A stretch of 7,878 nt of DNA. Origin: Planctomycetota bacterium (GTDB lineage: Bacteria > Planctomycetota > UBA1135 > UBA2386). Every line of letters begins with the position of its first letter. Position 1 is the stretch's first letter. Shown piece after piece: positions 6,237 to 7,878 of the stretch. The notes under the pieces were generated by a model. The model made no database searches and was not told the origin of the DNA. It saw nothing but the letters and a program-made list of their open reading frames with translations. The stretch is from NCBI GenBank assembly GCA_003235605.1, contig QJVU01000472.1, positions 1-7,878 on the forward strand, read 5' to 3'. Both the position numbers and the translations under genes were made by a program.

Positions 6237-7376
6237 TTACTGCAGCAGCATCGTGCGGCCGTAGCCGTTGCGGACGAAGCCGCTCGACTGCGAGTTGTCG
6301 CCGGTACGGTAGACAACAGTGCCCTTGGGGCCCTTGTTCGAACCGATCGTCCACTTGCTGCCCCAGGCCATGTAGATCTGGTCGAAGCCGTTCAGCTTCT
6401 TGTCCCCGCAGAACGGCTGCGCGTAGAACGACATGCCGCCCAGATTCGGATTGTTGGGGATGTTGACCGTGGGCGACCTGAGCGTGCCGCGGCTTGTCCC
6501 CGCCGTGCTCGTAGTATAGGTCATCGGCAGGACGACCAGGACATCGTTGGCGAGACGGCCACTGTTGTTGTTGCAGATGTCCAGGAAGCCGAGGGTGTTG
6601 ATCGGGATGGGGAGAGTCTTGCCGAACGCCGTCTGGCCGGGGCCCTTGGCGCCGATGATGTTCAGGCTCTTGGCCATGTTGGGCTCGTTGGACGGCATGC
6701 TGTTGTGCTGCACGTACCACTGGCCGCCGATGACGGGAAAGCGGTAGCTGATACCGCTGTTGCGGCCGCCATCGCTGTGGCTGGAGCACGCGCTGACGGT
6801 GGTGGCCCGCTGCCCGGTGTCGGGCTGGTGGCCTTCACAGTAGTAGACGGCGCTCTGGCTGTTGTTGGAACCGATGCACTCGATCACCAACGAGCCGCCC
6901 GTCACCGGGGCATGCACGAACACGCTGATCGGCATCGGCGTGAACCAGGGCTCCGGCCAGGTCGCGCCGCGGCTGTTCGCCGGCAGGCTGATCTGGCCGT
7001 TCAAGACCGTCACCGGCGCCGTGCCGCTGGTGCTGCTGCCATGGTTGAGGGTGAACGTGCTGGAAGGCGCGTTGTACGCCACCGGGCTGTTCGACATGAT
7101 GATGGTCATGCTGAACGTGGTGGCGAGGTTGGTGTTGCTGATGTAGTGCGGACGCCGCCAGGCGATCGACTTCCAGACCGTGGCTCCGCCGACATCAGCG
7201 CTGTCGTAGAGGTACTGGCCACGGCCCTCGTTCTTGGTGCTCGTCGAGGTGGTGCCGTAGGTGGCAAAGTAGTCGTAGTAGTTCGGGTCCGTCGTCGCCG
7301 AGGCGGACGGGACGACGACCTGGGCCGCCAAACCTGCTGTGATGGCCAAGCTCGTCGCAACAAACATAACTCTCAT
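6237..7376 (-). CDS. Secreted protein of unknown function, paralogue 1
   Basis: I do not recognise a named family. The 379-residue product has a signal peptide (1-18, LAA before Gln19) and a mature start QVVVPSASATTD of a type common in planctomycete secreted proteins. The mature part is rich in Ser, Thr, Asn and Gly, has no membrane segment and is probably mostly beta-strand. Cys are at 167, 180, 197, 268 and 323; disulfides are possible. About 240-340 contains IPNNPNLGG then FYAQPFCGDKK (317-327), which resembles the C-terminal module of the propeller/di-haem protein. It ends GYGRTMLLQ. AAAGGA lies 8 bases before ATG 7376, a good ribosome site. The gene is followed by a strong hairpin and preceded by another terminator, so it is probably monocistronic. 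The next gene upstream is a close paralogue. A surface or extracellular structural or binding role is inferred. Confidence 0.88.
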   Translation of the reverse strand: MRVMFVATSLAITAGLAAQVVVPSASATTDPNYYDYFATYGTTSTSTKNEGRGQYLYDSADVGGATVWKSIAWRRPHYISNTNLATTFSMTIIMSNSPVAYNAPSSTFTLNHGSSTSGTAPVTVLNGQISLPANSRGATWPEPWFTPMPISVFVHAPVTGGSLVIECIGSNNSQSAVYYCEGHQPDTGQRATTVSACSSHSDGGRNSGISYRFPVIGGQWYVQHNSMPSNEPNMAKSLNIIGAKGPGQTAFGKTLPIPINTLGFLDICNNNSGRLANDVLVVLPMTYTTSTAGTSRGTLRSPTVNIPNNPNLGGMSFYAQPFCGDKKLNGFDQIYMAWGSKWTIGSNKGPKGTVVYRTGDNSQSSGFVRNGYGRTMLLQ

Positions 7377-7427
7377 GAGGTGGTTCCTTTGCTGAGGATG
7401 AAATGGGGCTGGGGAATGGGGCAGGGG

Positions 7428-7471
7428 AAAAACGGAGTCCGCCCCCGGTGCCGGGAATGCGGCACGGGGGC
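7428..7471 (-). terminator. Intrinsic terminator after paralogue 2
   Basis: On the minus strand GCCCCCGTGCC pairs with GGCACCGGGGGC (one bulged base) around an 8-base loop (7453-7460). An 8-base spacer and then TTTTT (7432-7428) follow. It starts 20 bases after the TAG of the upstream paralogue, the same distance as the terminator after paralogue 1. The rest of the 115-base gap (7377-7491) holds the ribosome site of paralogue 1; I see no clear -10/-35 pair in it. Confidence 0.72.
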
Positions 7472-7491
7472 ACTTCCAGGCCTCGAAAGAC

Positions 7492-7878
7492 CTACTGCAG
7501 CAGCATCGTGCGGCCGTAGCCGAGGCGCAGGGAACCGGTCACGCTGGCGTTGTTGCCCAGGGAGTAGACGGTGCTGCCCTTGGGCCCCGTGCCGGTGCCG
7601 ATGACCCACTTGCTGGGCCAGGCCATGTAGATCTGGTCGAAGCCGTTCAGCTTCTTGTCCCCGCAGAACGGCTGCGCGAAGAACGCCAGGCCTCCCAGCT
7701 TGGGGTCGTTGGGGATGTTCACCGTGGGTGTCCTGAGGGAGCCGCGGCTCGCACCTGCAGTGCTCGTGGTGTAGGTCATCGGCTGCACCAGCAGCAGGTC
7801 GTTGGACAGGATGCCCGCCCGGACCTGGCAGATGTCCAGGAAGCCCAGCATGCTGATCGGGATCGGCAGCGTCTTGCC
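7492..7878 (-). CDS. Secreted protein of unknown function, paralogue 2 (5' end beyond window)
   Basis: C-terminal 128 residues of a gene that continues past the window edge; the frame is open to base 7878, so Met at 7851 is internal. By eye it aligns without gaps to residues 252-379 of paralogue 1 with about 92 of 128 identities (72%). Shared blocks include GKTLPIPI, LGFLDIC, PMTYTTSTAG, AQPFCGDKKLNGFDQIYMAW and GYGRTMLLQ. Both Cys in the overlap are conserved. The variable parts are the segment after LGFLDIC and the 20 residues before the end. It probably carries a signal peptide upstream, as paralogue 1 does, but that cannot be seen. It ends in TAG, unlike paralogue 1 (TAA). Function unknown. 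Confidence 0.88.
   Translation of the reverse strand, partial: GKTLPIPISMLGFLDICQVRAGILSNDLLLVQPMTYTTSTAGASRGSLRTPTVNIPNDPKLGGLAFFAQPFCGDKKLNGFDQIYMAWPSKWVIGTGTGPKGSTVYSLGNNASVTGSLRLGYGRTMLLQ
7618..7678. repeat. 61-base direct repeat shared by the two paralogues
   Basis: Identical base for base to 6363-6423 (offset 1255). It encodes AQPFCGDKKLNGFDQIYMAW in both genes, with third codon positions also unchanged, while flanking sequence diverges. This marks a tandem gene duplication with either recent gene conversion or strong constraint here. Confidence 0.9.

Noticed and set aside
6134..6316. N-terminal extension of the 925-residue protein to ATG 6316
   Set aside because: It would pass through the perfect hairpin and overlap the end of paralogue 1, and would bury an obvious signal peptide 61 residues inside the protein.
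5415..7604. Long plus-strand open frame of 729 residues
   Set aside because: Antisense to three supported features (large gene, terminator, paralogue 1); composition is biased and has no recognisable domain.
1..7878. tRNA, rRNA, CRISPR array, insertion sequence or attachment site
   Set aside because: I saw no cloverleaf, regular repeat-spacer pattern, transposase motif or terminal inverted repeats; the only repeats are those listed.

Overview
High-GC bacterial DNA with six protein-coding genes, five on the minus strand and one (hemH) on the plus strand. The taxonomic reading is inference. Secreted proteins whose mature ends begin with Gln after an Ala-rich signal peptide (LAAQ, AAAQ), and which share a C-terminal P-x-[DN]-x(4)-G-x(4)-AQ-x-F module, look like those of deep-branching Planctomycetota. 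The housekeeping genes do not contradict this, but a myxobacterial or other large-genome Gram-negative origin cannot be excluded.

Positions 1-953: a minus-strand gene for an unrecognised exported protein with a possible thioredoxin-like core and a charged coiled-coil tail. Its apparent ATG (718) is preceded in frame by a complete signal peptide that starts at 829 with its own ribosome binding site. The two parts are separated by one TGA codon (749-751) followed directly by a Cys codon. A hairpin with the geometry of a bacterial SECIS element lies just downstream of this TGA. The best reading is a candidate selenoprotein with a Sec-Cys pair near the mature N-terminus; the conservative reading is a 235-residue protein starting at 718. 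TGA is the ordinary stop codon of four of the six genes, so any recoding would depend on context.

Positions 954-3138: two cofactor genes that converge with only 4 bases between their stop codons. One is hemH (ferrochelatase, with an internal five-Cys segment suggesting a [2Fe-2S] cluster). The other is moaA (GTP 3',8-cyclase of molybdopterin synthesis, with both 4Fe-4S cluster motifs and the C-terminal Gly-Gly).

Positions 3139-7878: three secreted-protein genes, all minus strand. The 925-residue protein joins a YVTN/NHL-type beta-propeller, a di-haem cytochrome c peroxidase/MauG-like region (two CxxCH), an EF-hand-like calcium loop and the C-terminal module. Upstream of it are two tandem paralogues, one complete (379 residues) and one cut by the window end. 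They are about 72% identical over the shared 128 residues. Strong hairpin terminators separate these genes, so they are probably separate transcription units.

The genes do not form one obvious pathway. The only link is loose: hemH makes haem and the large secreted protein would carry two covalent haems.
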